This document shows, piece by piece, positions 17,161 through 31,137 of a DNA stretch of 64,000 nt. The notes under the pieces were generated by a model. That model saw only the letters and a list, made by a program, of their open reading frames with translations, ran no database searches and was not told the DNA's origin. How positions within the stretch are numbered: position 1 is the stretch's first letter; each line of letters begins with the position of its first letter. Both the position numbers and the translations under genes were made by a program. Source of the stretch: Amycolatopsis sp. cg9 (GTDB taxonomy: Bacteria; Actinomycetota; Actinomycetes; Mycobacteriales; Pseudonocardiaceae); contig NZ_CP166850.1 of assembly GCF_041346945.1 (NCBI RefSeq), forward strand, positions 9,408,501 to 9,472,500, given 5' to 3'.

Positions 17161-17583
17161 ATGGTCGAGAACCCTGACGCCGCCACCGTCGAAGCCGTCG
17201 GCAAGGTCACCGAGGCGCTCGAGACGATCGAGCGCGCCCGCGGGCACCTCTACTCGTTCCACCAGCTGACGGGCAGCGCGGACCTCGCCCTCGGCGAAGC
17301 CGTGGAGCAGCTTGAGAAGGCGGGCCACGCGGACTGGGCACGGCGGATCTCCACGGAGCTGATCGGGCTCAACGTGTTACCCGATCGGTGGACTTTCCAG
17401 GTCGTCGAGGAGTACGACGACGGGTACTACCAGGCGTGCCGGGACCTCGAGCGCGCCCTGCTGGAATCGCTCACCGGAGGCCGTCGCCACCTGCACGAAC
17501 AGCGGATGAAGGCCGACCGCCGGACCCACGGCCGAGCGGGTCACGAAGCCGGTCCCCCGACCACCCCGCCGGCCGCCCCGTGA
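17161..17583 (+). CDS. Conserved actinobacterial hypothetical protein, helical
   Basis: A 140-residue acidic, mostly helical protein with no signal peptide or membrane segment. Conserved-looking parts are ALETIERARGHLYSFHQLTG, the middle segment LNVLPDRWTFQVVEEYDDGYY, and a disordered charged tail rich in Arg, His and Pro. I take ATG at 17161 as the start, since the upstream in-frame codons fall in the terminator hairpin. I do not recognise a family with known function. Confidence 0.7.
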   Translation: MVENPDAATVEAVGKVTEALETIERARGHLYSFHQLTGSADLALGEAVEQLEKAGHADWARRISTELIGLNVLPDRWTFQVVEEYDDGYYQACRDLERALLESLTGGRRHLHEQRMKADRRTHGRAGHEAGPPTTPPAAP

Positions 17584-17622
17584 GCGGCGATTGTCGGACC
17601 CCCGCGCTAGAGTCGAACCAAG

Positions 17623-17638
17623 ACGAACAAGTGTTCGA
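17623..17638 (+). promoter_or_regulatory. LexA (SOS) box upstream of the DUF3072 gene
   Basis: ACGAACAAGTGTTCGA matches 15 of 16 positions of the actinobacterial SOS box TCGAACRNRYGTTCGA. It lies 12 bases before the DUF3072 start and about 10 bases after a TAGAGT -10-like hexamer (17608-17613), the right place for repression by LexA. Confidence 0.7.
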
Positions 17639-17650
17639 ACAGGAGGAGTC

Positions 17651-17851
17651 ATGACGGATCAGGTCGAGCCCAACCCGGAGAAGGACCCGAGCGACTGGAC
17701 GACGGGCGACGAGCCGATGACCGGGCCGCAGAAGTCGTACCTGCAGACGCTGGCCCAGGAGGCGGGTGAAGAGGTTCCGGAGAACCTGACGAAGGCGGAG
17801 GCTTCGGCGCGGATCGACGCGCTGCAACAGACCACGGGCCGCGGCAGCTGA
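17651..17851 (+). CDS. DUF3072-family small protein
   Basis: A 66-residue acidic protein. The core EPMTGPQKSYLQTLAQEAGE, then NLTKAEASARIDALQ, matches DUF3072, a short domain of unknown function found alone in actinobacteria and other bacteria. The end of this motif resembles the SAP-like/helix-extended-loop pattern seen in small DNA-associated proteins, which is only suggestive. AGGAGGAG sits just ahead of ATG 17651, a very strong ribosome site. A near-consensus LexA box precedes it, so it may be damage-inducible. Confidence 0.8.
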   Translation: MTDQVEPNPEKDPSDWTTGDEPMTGPQKSYLQTLAQEAGEEVPENLTKAEASARIDALQQTTGRGS

Positions 17852-17975
17852 GTTTCGCGCACCGGCGATCGGCCCGCCCGCTCCGGCTTCGTGTGCGCGA
17901 CGACACGGCATGCCGTCCCTCGGTCGCGGGTAATTCTCCGGCGAGATGCCCGGCTCCCCGAAGGAGGACATCCCC

Positions 17976-18254
17976 GTGTACGTCATCGTGCTGCTCGTCG
18001 CACTGGCCGGGCTGCTCGTGCTCGGCGGGGCGGCGGTCCGGGAACTGCCGAAGCCGTATCCCCTCACCGCGAAGCGCACTCTCGTCGTGGCGTGGCTCGT
18101 GGCCGCCGCCGGGATCGGGTGGTGGGTTGCCGCGCCCGGGGCCGCGGCGCTCGTCGTGACCGTGGTCGGGTTCGGCTTCCTCGTCGCGGCCCTCAACCGC
18201 GGGCCCGAACGGCCGTCCTACCCGCGTGCCACGCCTTATCAGCCACCTCGGTGA
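17976..18254 (+). CDS. Small membrane protein, three transmembrane helices
   Basis: A 92-residue protein with hydrophobic helices at about residues 2-22, 35-52 and 55-73 and a short Pro-rich cytoplasmic tail. GTG at 17976 was chosen because AAGGAGGA is placed eight bases upstream; ATG at 17946 would add a polar leader before the first helix. No family recognised. It is followed by the convergent short rho gene. Confidence 0.62.
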   Translation: MYVIVLLVALAGLLVLGGAAVRELPKPYPLTAKRTLVVAWLVAAAGIGWWVAAPGAAALVVTVVGFGFLVAALNRGPERPSYPRATPYQPPR

Positions 18255-18310
18255 GGGGGTTCACGGTCCGCGGCGGGTGAATTGCCGAGGGCGGCGCGGA
18301 AGCTGAGCCG

Positions 18311-19372
18311 TCAGGCCGCTTTGGGCGTCGCCGCGCCCATCACGCGGAGCAGGAACTCGGCGTTGGAGCCCGTCTTGCGGAGCTGGTCGAGCAGCTGCTC
18401 GATCGCGTGCGGGCCCGAGAGCGCCCGGCGGACTTCGTGCATCGCGGCGAGTTCGCCGGAGGTGACGAGGAGTTCTTCGCGCCGGGTGCCGGACCCCGGG
18501 ATGTCGACCGCCGGGAAAACCCGGCGTTCGGCGGCCTTGCGGTCGAGCTTGAGTTCGGCGTTGCCGGTGCTCTTCAGCTCCTCGAAGAACACCGTGTCGG
18601 CCAGCGAACCGGTTTCCACCAGGGCCGTCGCGACGATCGTGAGGGAGCCGCCGCCTTCGACGTTGCGGGCGGCGCCGAGGATGCGCTTCATCGGCAGCAA
18701 CGCGGCCGCGTCGACGCCACCGGACAGCGTGCGGCCGGAGGGGCGGGCCGAAAGGTTGTACGCGCGGCCGAGGCGGGTGAGGGAGTCGAGCAGCAGCACG
18801 ACGTCTTCGCCGCGCTCCACAAGACGTTTCGCGCGCTCGACGGTGAGTTCCGCGACCGCGACGTGTTCGGCGGGTGGCCGGTCGAAAGTGGACGCGATCA
18901 CTTCGCCGCGCACGCTCCGGGTCAGCTCGGTGACTTCCTCCGGGCGTTCGTCGGCGAGCAGCACGAGCAGCCGGCAGTCCGGGTGGTTGGTCGCGATGCC
19001 GTGGCCGATCTCCTGCAGCACCGTGGTTTTCCCGGCTTTGGGCGGCGAAACGACGAGCGCGCGCTGCCCCTTGCCGAGCGGGGTGACGAGGTCGATCACG
19101 CGCGGCAGCAACCGCGACGGCGTGGTTTCGAGCAGCAGCCGCTGATCCGGGTGCAGCGGGACGAGGTCGGCGAAGTGCGGACGCGGCTCGTCCGGGCCGG
19201 CGCCGTCGACGCTGATGATTTCGTCGGCGGTACCGGTGATTTCGTCGCCGGCGCGCAGCTTGTGCTTGCGCACCAACGAAAGCGGGACCGCGACGTCGTC
19301 GGGCGCCCGGCCGCGGCCACGGCGGACGAACGGGGTTTTTCCGGACAGGTCGAGGATTCCGTGAAAAGGCAT
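18311..19372 (-). CDS. Short Rho transcription-termination factor paralogue
   Basis: A 353-residue RNA-dependent helicase/translocase relative of Rho. It keeps the RNA-binding OB domain (about residues 1-60, FHGILDLSGKTPFVR), Walker A SPPKAGKTTVLQ, Walker B VVLLLDSLTRLGRAYN and the GGSLTIVATALVETGS and ELKLDRKAAERRVFP segments. It lacks the N-terminal Rho_N helix bundle and the long Arg/Asp-rich insertion of housekeeping actinobacterial Rho (usually 600-700 residues), so it is probably an accessory copy. ATG at 19372 has AGGAGA upstream. A 9-bp hairpin lies in its leader, which may serve autoregulation. Confidence 0.88.
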   Translation of the reverse strand: MPFHGILDLSGKTPFVRRGRGRAPDDVAVPLSLVRKHKLRAGDEITGTADEIISVDGAGPDEPRPHFADLVPLHPDQRLLLETTPSRLLPRVIDLVTPLGKGQRALVVSPPKAGKTTVLQEIGHGIATNHPDCRLLVLLADERPEEVTELTRSVRGEVIASTFDRPPAEHVAVAELTVERAKRLVERGEDVVLLLDSLTRLGRAYNLSARPSGRTLSGGVDAAALLPMKRILGAARNVEGGGSLTIVATALVETGSLADTVFFEELKSTGNAELKLDRKAAERRVFPAVDIPGSGTRREELLVTSGELAAMHEVRRALSGPHAIEQLLDQLRKTGSNAEFLLRVMGAATPKAA

Positions 19373-19395
19373 GGGTTTCTCCTGATGAGGTGCTG

Positions 19396-19421
19396 GGCCC
19401 GCGCACGGAACGGCGCGGGCC
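19396..19421 (-). promoter_or_regulatory. Hairpin in the rho leader
   Basis: GGCCCGCGC (19396-19404) pairs exactly with GCGCGGGCC (19413-19421) around an 8-base loop, 24 bases upstream of the short rho start. It could be an attenuator or an RNA binding site for autoregulation; no U tract is seen. Confidence 0.5.
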
Positions 19422-19619
19422 GGGGAACGTGGAAAGAGGCTGATCGGCCTGGATCCGGGAGCTTCCTCCGGGCGGCCGTGGGGCCGGCATCCGCGAGGAG
19501 CGCCTCCACTGTAGCGAGACATTTCACAAAGCACAACGGGTAAGACGCGGTCGCGGTGGGTAGCTCAGAAGGGAAGCCCGCCGAAACGGGGGAACAGCGG
19601 CTGACGATGGGAGCGGATC

Positions 19620-20135
19620 GTGTATCGACATACCCCGGACACTGGCGTCGATACGGGCGAGAGCACCGACGCCGACCAAGCCGGGACCACGGCCCCGGCG
19701 CGCAGCAGCACCGGAGCCGTGGTCGCCTCGACGTTCGAAGAACTGGCGCCGGCCCTGCCGAACGAGATGGCCGACTTGCGCCGCAAGCTGACCCGCTGGC
19801 TGGGCGAGCTCCCGCTCGACCCGGAAAGCACGCACGACATCACGCTGGCCACGTACGAGGCCCTGGCGAACGTGGCGGCCCACGCCTACCCGAGCGGCCA
19901 CGGCTGGGCCCGCCTCCAGGCCACCCGCACCGGCGACACGGTGACGGTGACGGTCACCGACACGGGTTGCGGAATCCCGGCAACCCGCCCGCGCACCGCG
20001 GGCCTGCGCACATCCGGCGGCCGCGGGCTGGTGCTGATCGACAAGGTGACGGACCAGTCCGACATCGAGACGAGCGAGACCGGAACAACGGTCCGCATGA
20101 CGTGGCGCCCGGTTTCACTGCGCGACGCAAGCTGA
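19620..20135 (+). CDS. RsbW-type ATP-binding anti-sigma regulatory kinase
   Basis: A 171-residue cytoplasmic protein of the GHKL/HATPase_c_2 type. It should bind and phosphorylate an anti-anti-sigma (STAS) protein or sequester a sigma factor. The N box is THDITLATYEALANVAAHAY, the G1 box is VTDTGCGIP and the G2 box is GGRGLVLIDKV, all intact. A disordered Thr/Asp-rich stretch precedes the domain. Start GTG at 19620. No partner gene adjoins it; the STAS genes of the 32-42 kb island are the nearest candidates. Confidence 0.85.
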   Translation: MYRHTPDTGVDTGESTDADQAGTTAPARSSTGAVVASTFEELAPALPNEMADLRRKLTRWLGELPLDPESTHDITLATYEALANVAAHAYPSGHGWARLQATRTGDTVTVTVTDTGCGIPATRPRTAGLRTSGGRGLVLIDKVTDQSDIETSETGTTVRMTWRPVSLRDAS

Positions 20136-20295
20136 ACCCGAGCAAGACCAGCGCTCATCGCCGGCTCGCCGAGGTACGGGGAAAGCCCCACGACCGAGGC
20201 GGGCCGGGGAGCTTGTGCCTGGACGAGGACGGCGACCGGCCACACCCTGCACGAAGGCTCAGCGCGACGATGCGGCCCGCGAACGCCGATGGGCA

Positions 20296-20330
20296 GCTCG
20301 GCTCGGCTCGGCTCGGCACGGCACGGCACA
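20296..20330. repeat. Pentanucleotide tandem repeat
   Basis: Seven consecutive 5-base units: four GCTCG followed by GCACG, GCACG and GCACA. Such tracts may vary in length between strains. Confidence 0.85.
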
Positions 20331-20451
20331 ACGCAAACCCACCGGCAAGGCCAGCCGAACGCCGGACCACCAACTCGCGCGCCTACCGGTGCGGCCAGCG
20401 CAAAGCGCGGCTACCCAACGCGCACCCAGTGGCAGCACGGCGAGCCGGAAA

Positions 20452-20553
20452 GCCAGCCCACCAGCTCGCACGCCCACCGGCGCAGGCCAGCCCACCAGCT
20501 CGCACGCCCACCGGCGCAGGCCAGCCCACCAGCTCGTACCCCCACCGGTGCAG
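20452..20553. repeat. 34-bp tandem repeat, three copies
   Basis: Units at 20452-20485 and 20486-20519 are identical; the unit at 20520-20553 has three changes. A truncated fourth copy follows and degenerate related sequence lies upstream from about 20360. Unit core: ACCAGCTCGCACGCCCACCG. Confidence 0.88.
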
Positions 20554-20700
20554 GCCACCAGCGCAGGCCAGCCCGCCCGCAACTCACCCGTCCGAGCGAC
20601 CGCTCAACTCACCCGCAACGCAGCTCAGCCCGAACCCACCCCCGGAGCCCACCCCAGCCCCGGTAGCGGTCCTCCACCCACAAACCCCCAAAAGCCCCTC

Positions 20701-20913
20701 TCAAGCCGCCCCGGCGAGCCGGACCAGCCGGTTCCTCGGGTACGAAACCAGTTCGCGCTCTTCGTCCGTCGTGAAGATCTCGACGGAATCCTCGAGCAGC
20801 TCCGCCGATGTCACCTGCAGTTGCCACGCGGGGAGTCCCGGCGCCGGCTCGTGCCAGAACCATTGGCCCTTGGTCAGCTGGTGCGCCGGGACCGTCGCGT
20901 CGTCCGTGTTCAT
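20701..20913 (-). CDS. Small conserved hypothetical protein
   Basis: A 70-residue soluble protein, with KGQWFWHEPAPGLPAWQLQV at its centre and an acidic segment FTTDEERELVSY after it. The composition is ordinary for a folded beta-rich protein and codon use fits the genome, unlike the low-complexity frames beside it. No family with known role recognised. Confidence 0.62.
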   Translation of the reverse strand: MNTDDATVPAHQLTKGQWFWHEPAPGLPAWQLQVTSAELLEDSVEIFTTDEERELVSYPRNRLVRLAGAA

Positions 20914-20955
20914 GCAGTGAGGCTAGCCGCCACCACCGACAGTTTTCGCACTGCC

Positions 20956-22128
20956 TCAGCCATGCGTGGCACCCACTGTGATCGTCAGCACGTCCGGGTC
21001 GCCCGCGAAGACCGCGCCGCTGAAGTCCGGGCCGGGGCTCACGTCGTCGTAGGGGAACGCGTAACCCCGGTTGTCCGGGAGTTTCGAGTGGACGATGCGC
21101 GCGTAGTGATTGGTCGCCTCCCCTGCGTAGAAGCGAGCCGGGTCCTCGTCGGTCGGCTGGTTCGGGTTGGCCAGCAACGTCGTGCGGTTCAGGGCCGCCG
21201 CCAAGCGGGGCACGATGGCCTTGCGCGCGTCGCTCGCCCCCGCGGCCAGTGCGAACGGGCCGCTGTCGCAGCTCCACACGTCCGCCGTGGCCGGCTTGGC
21301 GAAGGATTCCGAGCCGAAGACCAGCTGGCCGCCCGAGACGCGGCCGGTGAACTTGCCGACGCCCGGGTTCTGCGAGTCGACGACCAGGTCCGTGCCCTCG
21401 TACTTCGCCCACACCTGGTCGATGTAGCCGTCGAGGTAGCCACCGAACTGCGCCGCGTGGTGGTGCGGCGACAGCACGCGCAGGGTGCCACCACCGCCGG
21501 TCTGGACCAGGTTCGGCCACTCACCGCCCAGCGCCGTCAGCGACGAGGCGATCTGATCCACCGCGCCCGAGGGCAACCCCTGGACCGTCGAGGTGCCGGA
21601 CCCGGTCGTGGTCAGCGACAGTCCCATCGGGATGCCCACGAAGTCGACGTAGCTGATGTTGGCGAACAGCTGCGTGTCGTTGAAGGTGAACTCGCTGAAC
21701 GACCAGTTCTTGCCGTAGTTCGCATCACCGGAGTTGAGGAAGCTCGGGTGGACCAGGTTCGGGCCCGGGTCGAGGAAGAAGTCCAGCTTCGCGTCCGTGA
21801 CGACGTAGATGCGCGCGCCACCCATCTTCGGCACCCTCACCTGGGCGCCCGAGCCGATCGGGATCGCGCAGTCTTCGGGCAGCGGGGTCGTCGGCGCGGA
21901 CGGCGACGCCGGGTAGTACGGCGTACCGTCGGCGTGCAGCAGCACCAGTTTGCCGTCCGGGGTGGTGCCGGTGACGTAGGCGTACACCGTGCCGGAGCCG
22001 GAGTTGTTGACCAGCTTGAGGCCGAAGGTGTCGGGCGTCGCGGCGTTGGCCGGCCGCGCGAGGGGCAGCACCGTGGCCGTGGCGAGCGTCGCCGCCGAGA
22101 GGCCGAGGAACGAGCGCCGGGAGATCAT
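20956..22128 (-). CDS. Secreted GH64 endo-beta-1,3-glucanase (laminaripentaose-producing type)
   Basis: A 390-residue exported enzyme predicted to cut beta-1,3-glucan, as in fungal walls. The N terminus SRRSFLGLSAATLA is a Tat signal. The mature protein matches GH64, which has a beta-barrel plus thaumatin-like fold: FGLKLVNNSGSGTVYAYVTG, RIYVVTDAKLDFFLDPGPNLV, NWSFSEFTFND, ISYVDFVGIPMGL and the late segment FCS-like WSCDSGPFA. ATG at 22128 is preceded by GGAGGACACC. Divergent from a GH16 glucanase, so the two beta-1,3-glucanases probably respond together. Confidence 0.9.
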   Translation of the reverse strand: MISRRSFLGLSAATLATATVLPLARPANAATPDTFGLKLVNNSGSGTVYAYVTGTTPDGKLVLLHADGTPYYPASPSAPTTPLPEDCAIPIGSGAQVRVPKMGGARIYVVTDAKLDFFLDPGPNLVHPSFLNSGDANYGKNWSFSEFTFNDTQLFANISYVDFVGIPMGLSLTTTGSGTSTVQGLPSGAVDQIASSLTALGGEWPNLVQTGGGGTLRVLSPHHHAAQFGGYLDGYIDQVWAKYEGTDLVVDSQNPGVGKFTGRVSGGQLVFGSESFAKPATADVWSCDSGPFALAAGASDARKAIVPRLAAALNRTTLLANPNQPTDEDPARFYAGEATNHYARIVHSKLPDNRGYAFPYDDVSPGPDFSGAVFAGDPDVLTITVGATHG

Positions 22129-22323
22129 GGTGTCCTCCACGTTGAGGAGACGGCGGAGTCCATAAAGGACGTCCGAGGGCGGTGCGCAGGATTCGTTGTG
22201 GACGTAAACAAACTATGACTCCGGTTTCGTTACCTGGCAACCCTGCGAAAGAAGGTCCAGACCACCGTTTCACCGGGCCCGCGCGGTGCCCGGCCACCGC
22301 GAATTCCAAACGCGACCCTGCCC

Positions 22324-22369
22324 GGGTGTGCCCACGGGTACCGGGTGCCGGGTACTTCCGGGCACACCC
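22324..22369 (+). promoter_or_regulatory. Inverted repeat at the GH16 promoter, candidate operator
   Basis: GGGTGTGCCC (22324-22333) and GGGCACACCC (22360-22369) form a perfect 10-bp inverted repeat with a 26-base spacer containing GGGTACC/GGTAC-type sub-repeats. A TTGACG -35-like hexamer starts two bases later (22371). The rest of the 325-bp gap between the two glucanase genes (22129-22453) shows no gene. Confidence 0.45.
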
Positions 22370-22453
22370 CTTGACGCGGTCGCGGACCGGCGGCGACAGT
22401 GGACGGCCTCGCAGGTCGTGGACGGCCCCGTTCCCCTCAGGAAGCGAGATCCC

Positions 22454-23350
22454 ATGTGCACCGTCAAGCGGCTCACCGCCGTGCTGGCAACGTTGTCATT
22501 CCTCGCCTCGGCCGCTCCGGCGCACGCCGAGGAAACCTGGACCACCGTCTTCCAGGACGACTTCGACGGCACCGCGGGCACCGGGCTGGACACCCAGAAC
22601 TGGCTCTACGACAAGGGAACCGGCTACCCGGGCGGCGCGGCGAACTGGGGCACCGGCGAACTCGAGACCGCGACGGACTCCACCGCCAACGTCTACCACG
22701 ACGGCCAGGGGCACCTGGCGATCAAGCCGCTGCGCGACGCCGCCGGGAACTGGACGTCCGGCCGGATCGAAACCCAGCGCACCGACTTCGCCGCCCCCGC
22801 GGGCGGGCAGCTGGAGATCAGCGCGACGCTCAAGCAGCCCTCCCCCGCCGGCGGCCTCGGGTACTGGCCCGCGTTCTGGGCGATGGGCGCGGACGCCCGC
22901 CCGGTCGGCGCGACGAACTGGCCGAGCATCGGCGAGCTCGACATCATGGAGGACGTCAACGCGCTGAGCAAGCACTCCACGACGTTCCACTGTGGACAGT
23001 GGCAGGGCGAGTGCCACGACCCGGACGGCATCACCAGCGACCTGCAGGACTGCCCCGGCTGCCAGGACGGCTACCACACCTACTCCGTCGTCGTGGACCG
23101 CCGCGACGCGAACGCCGAGGAGCTGCGCTTCTCCCTCGACGGCACGCAGACGTTCGCGGTGAAGCAGAACCAGGTGTCCGCCGAGACCTGGAAGGCCGCC
23201 GTCGACCACGGGTTCTTCGTCATCTTCGACGTCGCCATCGGCGGCTCGTACCCGAACAAGGTCTGCGGCTGCACGAGCCCGTCCGCCGACATCACGCCGG
23301 GTGCCGAGATGAGCATCGATTCCCTGTCGGTCAAGACCAGCCAGGGCTGA
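22454..23350 (+). CDS. Secreted GH16 endo-beta-1,3(4)-glucanase
   Basis: A 298-residue exported glucanase. The Sec signal peptide ends near PAHAEE (residue about 25). The catalytic motif is GELDIMED with nucleophile Glu161, Asp163 and acid/base Glu166, in the ExDxxE form of laminarinase-type GH16. Four Cys in HCGQWQGEC and DLQDCPGCQDG, and the pair in KVCGCTS, suggest disulphides. No binding module is attached. Works on the same polymer as the divergent GH64 enzyme. Confidence 0.93.
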   Translation: MCTVKRLTAVLATLSFLASAAPAHAEETWTTVFQDDFDGTAGTGLDTQNWLYDKGTGYPGGAANWGTGELETATDSTANVYHDGQGHLAIKPLRDAAGNWTSGRIETQRTDFAAPAGGQLEISATLKQPSPAGGLGYWPAFWAMGADARPVGATNWPSIGELDIMEDVNALSKHSTTFHCGQWQGECHDPDGITSDLQDCPGCQDGYHTYSVVVDRRDANAEELRFSLDGTQTFAVKQNQVSAETWKAAVDHGFFVIFDVAIGGSYPNKVCGCTSPSADITPGAEMSIDSLSVKTSQG

Positions 23351-23367
23351 CCCGTAGGCTGGGCGCC

Positions 23368-29546
<6,179 letters not shown>

Positions 29547-29550
<4 letters not shown>

Positions 29551-30266
29551 AGACCGTTCTCATCACCGGTGCCAGCAGCGGCATCGGGCACGCCACCGCG
29601 CTGCGCCTGGCCCGCGAGGGCCACCACGTCGTGCTCGGCGCCCGGCGCGAAGACCGCCTGGCCGCGCTGGCGAAGGAGATCCACGACGCCGGCGGCACCG
29701 CCGACGTGCACCGCCTGGACGTCACCGACCGCGCGGCCGTCGCCGCGTTCGCCGACGCCGCCGTCGAAGCGCACGGCCGGCTCGACGTCTTCGTCGCCAA
29801 CGCGGGCGTGATGCCGCTGTCGCGGCTGGACTCCCGGCACGTCGAGGAGTGGGACCGGATGATCGACGTGAACGTCCGGGGCCTCCTGCACGGGATCGCG
29901 GCGGCCCTGCCGCACTTCCGGCGCCAAGGCGGCGGGCACTTCGTGACCATCGCCTCCACCGGCGCGCACGAGGTGGTGCCGACAGCCGCGGTCTACTGCG
30001 GCACCAAGTACGCGGCCCGGGCGATCACCGAGGGCCTGCGCCTCGAAGCCGACCCAGGCGTCCGCGTCACGACGATCTCCCCCGGCGTCGTCGAGTCCGA
30101 ACTGGCCGACACCATCACCGAAGCGGGCGCGAAGGAGGCGATGCGCACCTACCGCGCGGTGACGATGTCGCCGGACACCATCGCCGGCGCGATCTCCTAC
30201 GCGATCGGGCAGCCGGACGGCGTCGACGTCAACGAAATCGTGGTGCGGCCGACCGCCCAGCGGTGA
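29547..30266 (+). CDS. Short-chain dehydrogenase/reductase (YdfG-like)
   Basis: A 239-residue classical SDR with TGASSGIG cofactor motif (residues 7-14), ANAGVMPL, catalytic Ser in IASTGAHE and the Tyr-Lys pair in YCGTKYAAR. The end EIVVRPTAQR is typical of SDRs annotated as NADP-dependent 3-hydroxy acid or serine dehydrogenases. Translationally coupled to the preceding SDR through GTGA. Converges on nnrD with a one-base gap. Confidence 0.9.
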
Positions 30267-30267
30267 T

Positions 30268-31137
30268 TCAGCGCTCCAGCTCGGCGATGACCCGCGGGAT
30301 CTCCGCGACGAGTTCCCGCGCCAGCAGCCCGGTGCTGCCGGTGTCCGGGATCAGCCGCTGCCCCGCGACGGCGTGGACGTGCGTCGCCCAGCAGGCGGCC
30401 TGGTCGACGGCGGCGCCGCGGGCGAGGAACCCGCCGGTCAGCCCGGCCAGCACGTCACCGCTGCCGGACGTCGCCAGCCCGACGTGGCCGCTGCCGTCCC
30501 GCCAGGTGCGGCCACCGGGTTCGGCGACCACCCCCATGAGCAGCACCACCCCGCGGTAGCGCCGCGCGATCCGCACCGCCGTCGCCAGGTCGTCGACGTC
30601 TTCTTCTTCGCAGCCGTCCAGAAAGGCCGCTTCGACCCGGTTGGGTGTGAGGAGGAGCCGGTCCGCCAACGGCTCGGCCAGCTCCGGTGCCCGGCTCAGC
30701 GCGCCGAGCGCGAACGCGTCGAGCACCACCCGCGCGTCCGGGGCGATGGCAGGAACCAGCCGCCGCAGCAGCTCTTCGGTCTCCTCGGCGCCGGTCAGGC
30801 CGGGACCGACCACCACGGAACCGGCGCCCGGGAGGACGTCGGCCAGCCGGTCGGCCGCGTCGGCGGCGATCGCGCCGGAAGCGTGTTCCGGCAGCCCGAT
30901 CACCGAGGACTCGGGCACCGAAACGCCGATGGCCGTCGCGTGGCGTTCGGCGACCGCGAGCTGGAGCGTGCCCGCGCCCGCGCGCAGGGCGGCGGTGCCG
31001 GACAACGCGGGCGCGCCCGGCACGGTCCGGGCGCCGCCGACGACGAGCACGGTGCCGCGGTCGCCGGTGCCGATCCGCCGGTCCCGCAACAAGGCCGGGC
31101 TGATCGGCGCCGGGTCAGGAGAGCTGCCGCGCGGCAT
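30268..31137 (-). CDS. nnrD: ADP-dependent (S)-NAD(P)H-hydrate dehydratase
   Basis: A 289-residue ribokinase-like enzyme that repairs hydrated NADH and NADPH using ADP. Family marks are GTVLVVGGAR, ALRAGAGTLQLA, VVVGPGL and the phosphate-binding LATSGSGDVLAGLTGGFLAR near the C terminus. It has only the dehydratase domain and lacks the N-terminal epimerase domain of full NnrD/Nnr proteins. ATG at 31137 overlaps the end of the histidine phosphatase gene by 23 bases, so the two form an operon. Confidence 0.92.
   Translation of the reverse strand: MPRGSSPDPAPISPALLRDRRIGTGDRGTVLVVGGARTVPGAPALSGTAALRAGAGTLQLAVAERHATAIGVSVPESSVIGLPEHASGAIAADAADRLADVLPGAGSVVVGPGLTGAEETEELLRRLVPAIAPDARVVLDAFALGALSRAPELAEPLADRLLLTPNRVEAAFLDGCEEEDVDDLATAVRIARRYRGVVLLMGVVAEPGGRTWRDGSGHVGLATSGSGDVLAGLTGGFLARGAAVDQAACWATHVHAVAGQRLIPDTGSTGLLARELVAEIPRVIAELER

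Larger units (their letters stand above)
20136..20700. other. 565-bp gap of low-complexity sequence, no credible gene
   Basis: Open frames exist on both strands but all are Pro/Ala/Arg/Ser-rich compositional artefacts without a family match. The region holds a 5-base tandem repeat and a 34-base tandem repeat (listed separately) plus degenerate copies of the latter. Confidence 0.6.

Noticed and set aside
20452..20553. Possible CRISPR array
   Set aside because: The 34-bp units are directly adjacent, with no unique spacers, and no cas genes are near.
20215..22218. A 667-codon plus-strand frame over the low-complexity gap and GH64 gene
   Set aside because: Composition is that of tandem repeats and antisense of a well-supported GH64 gene.
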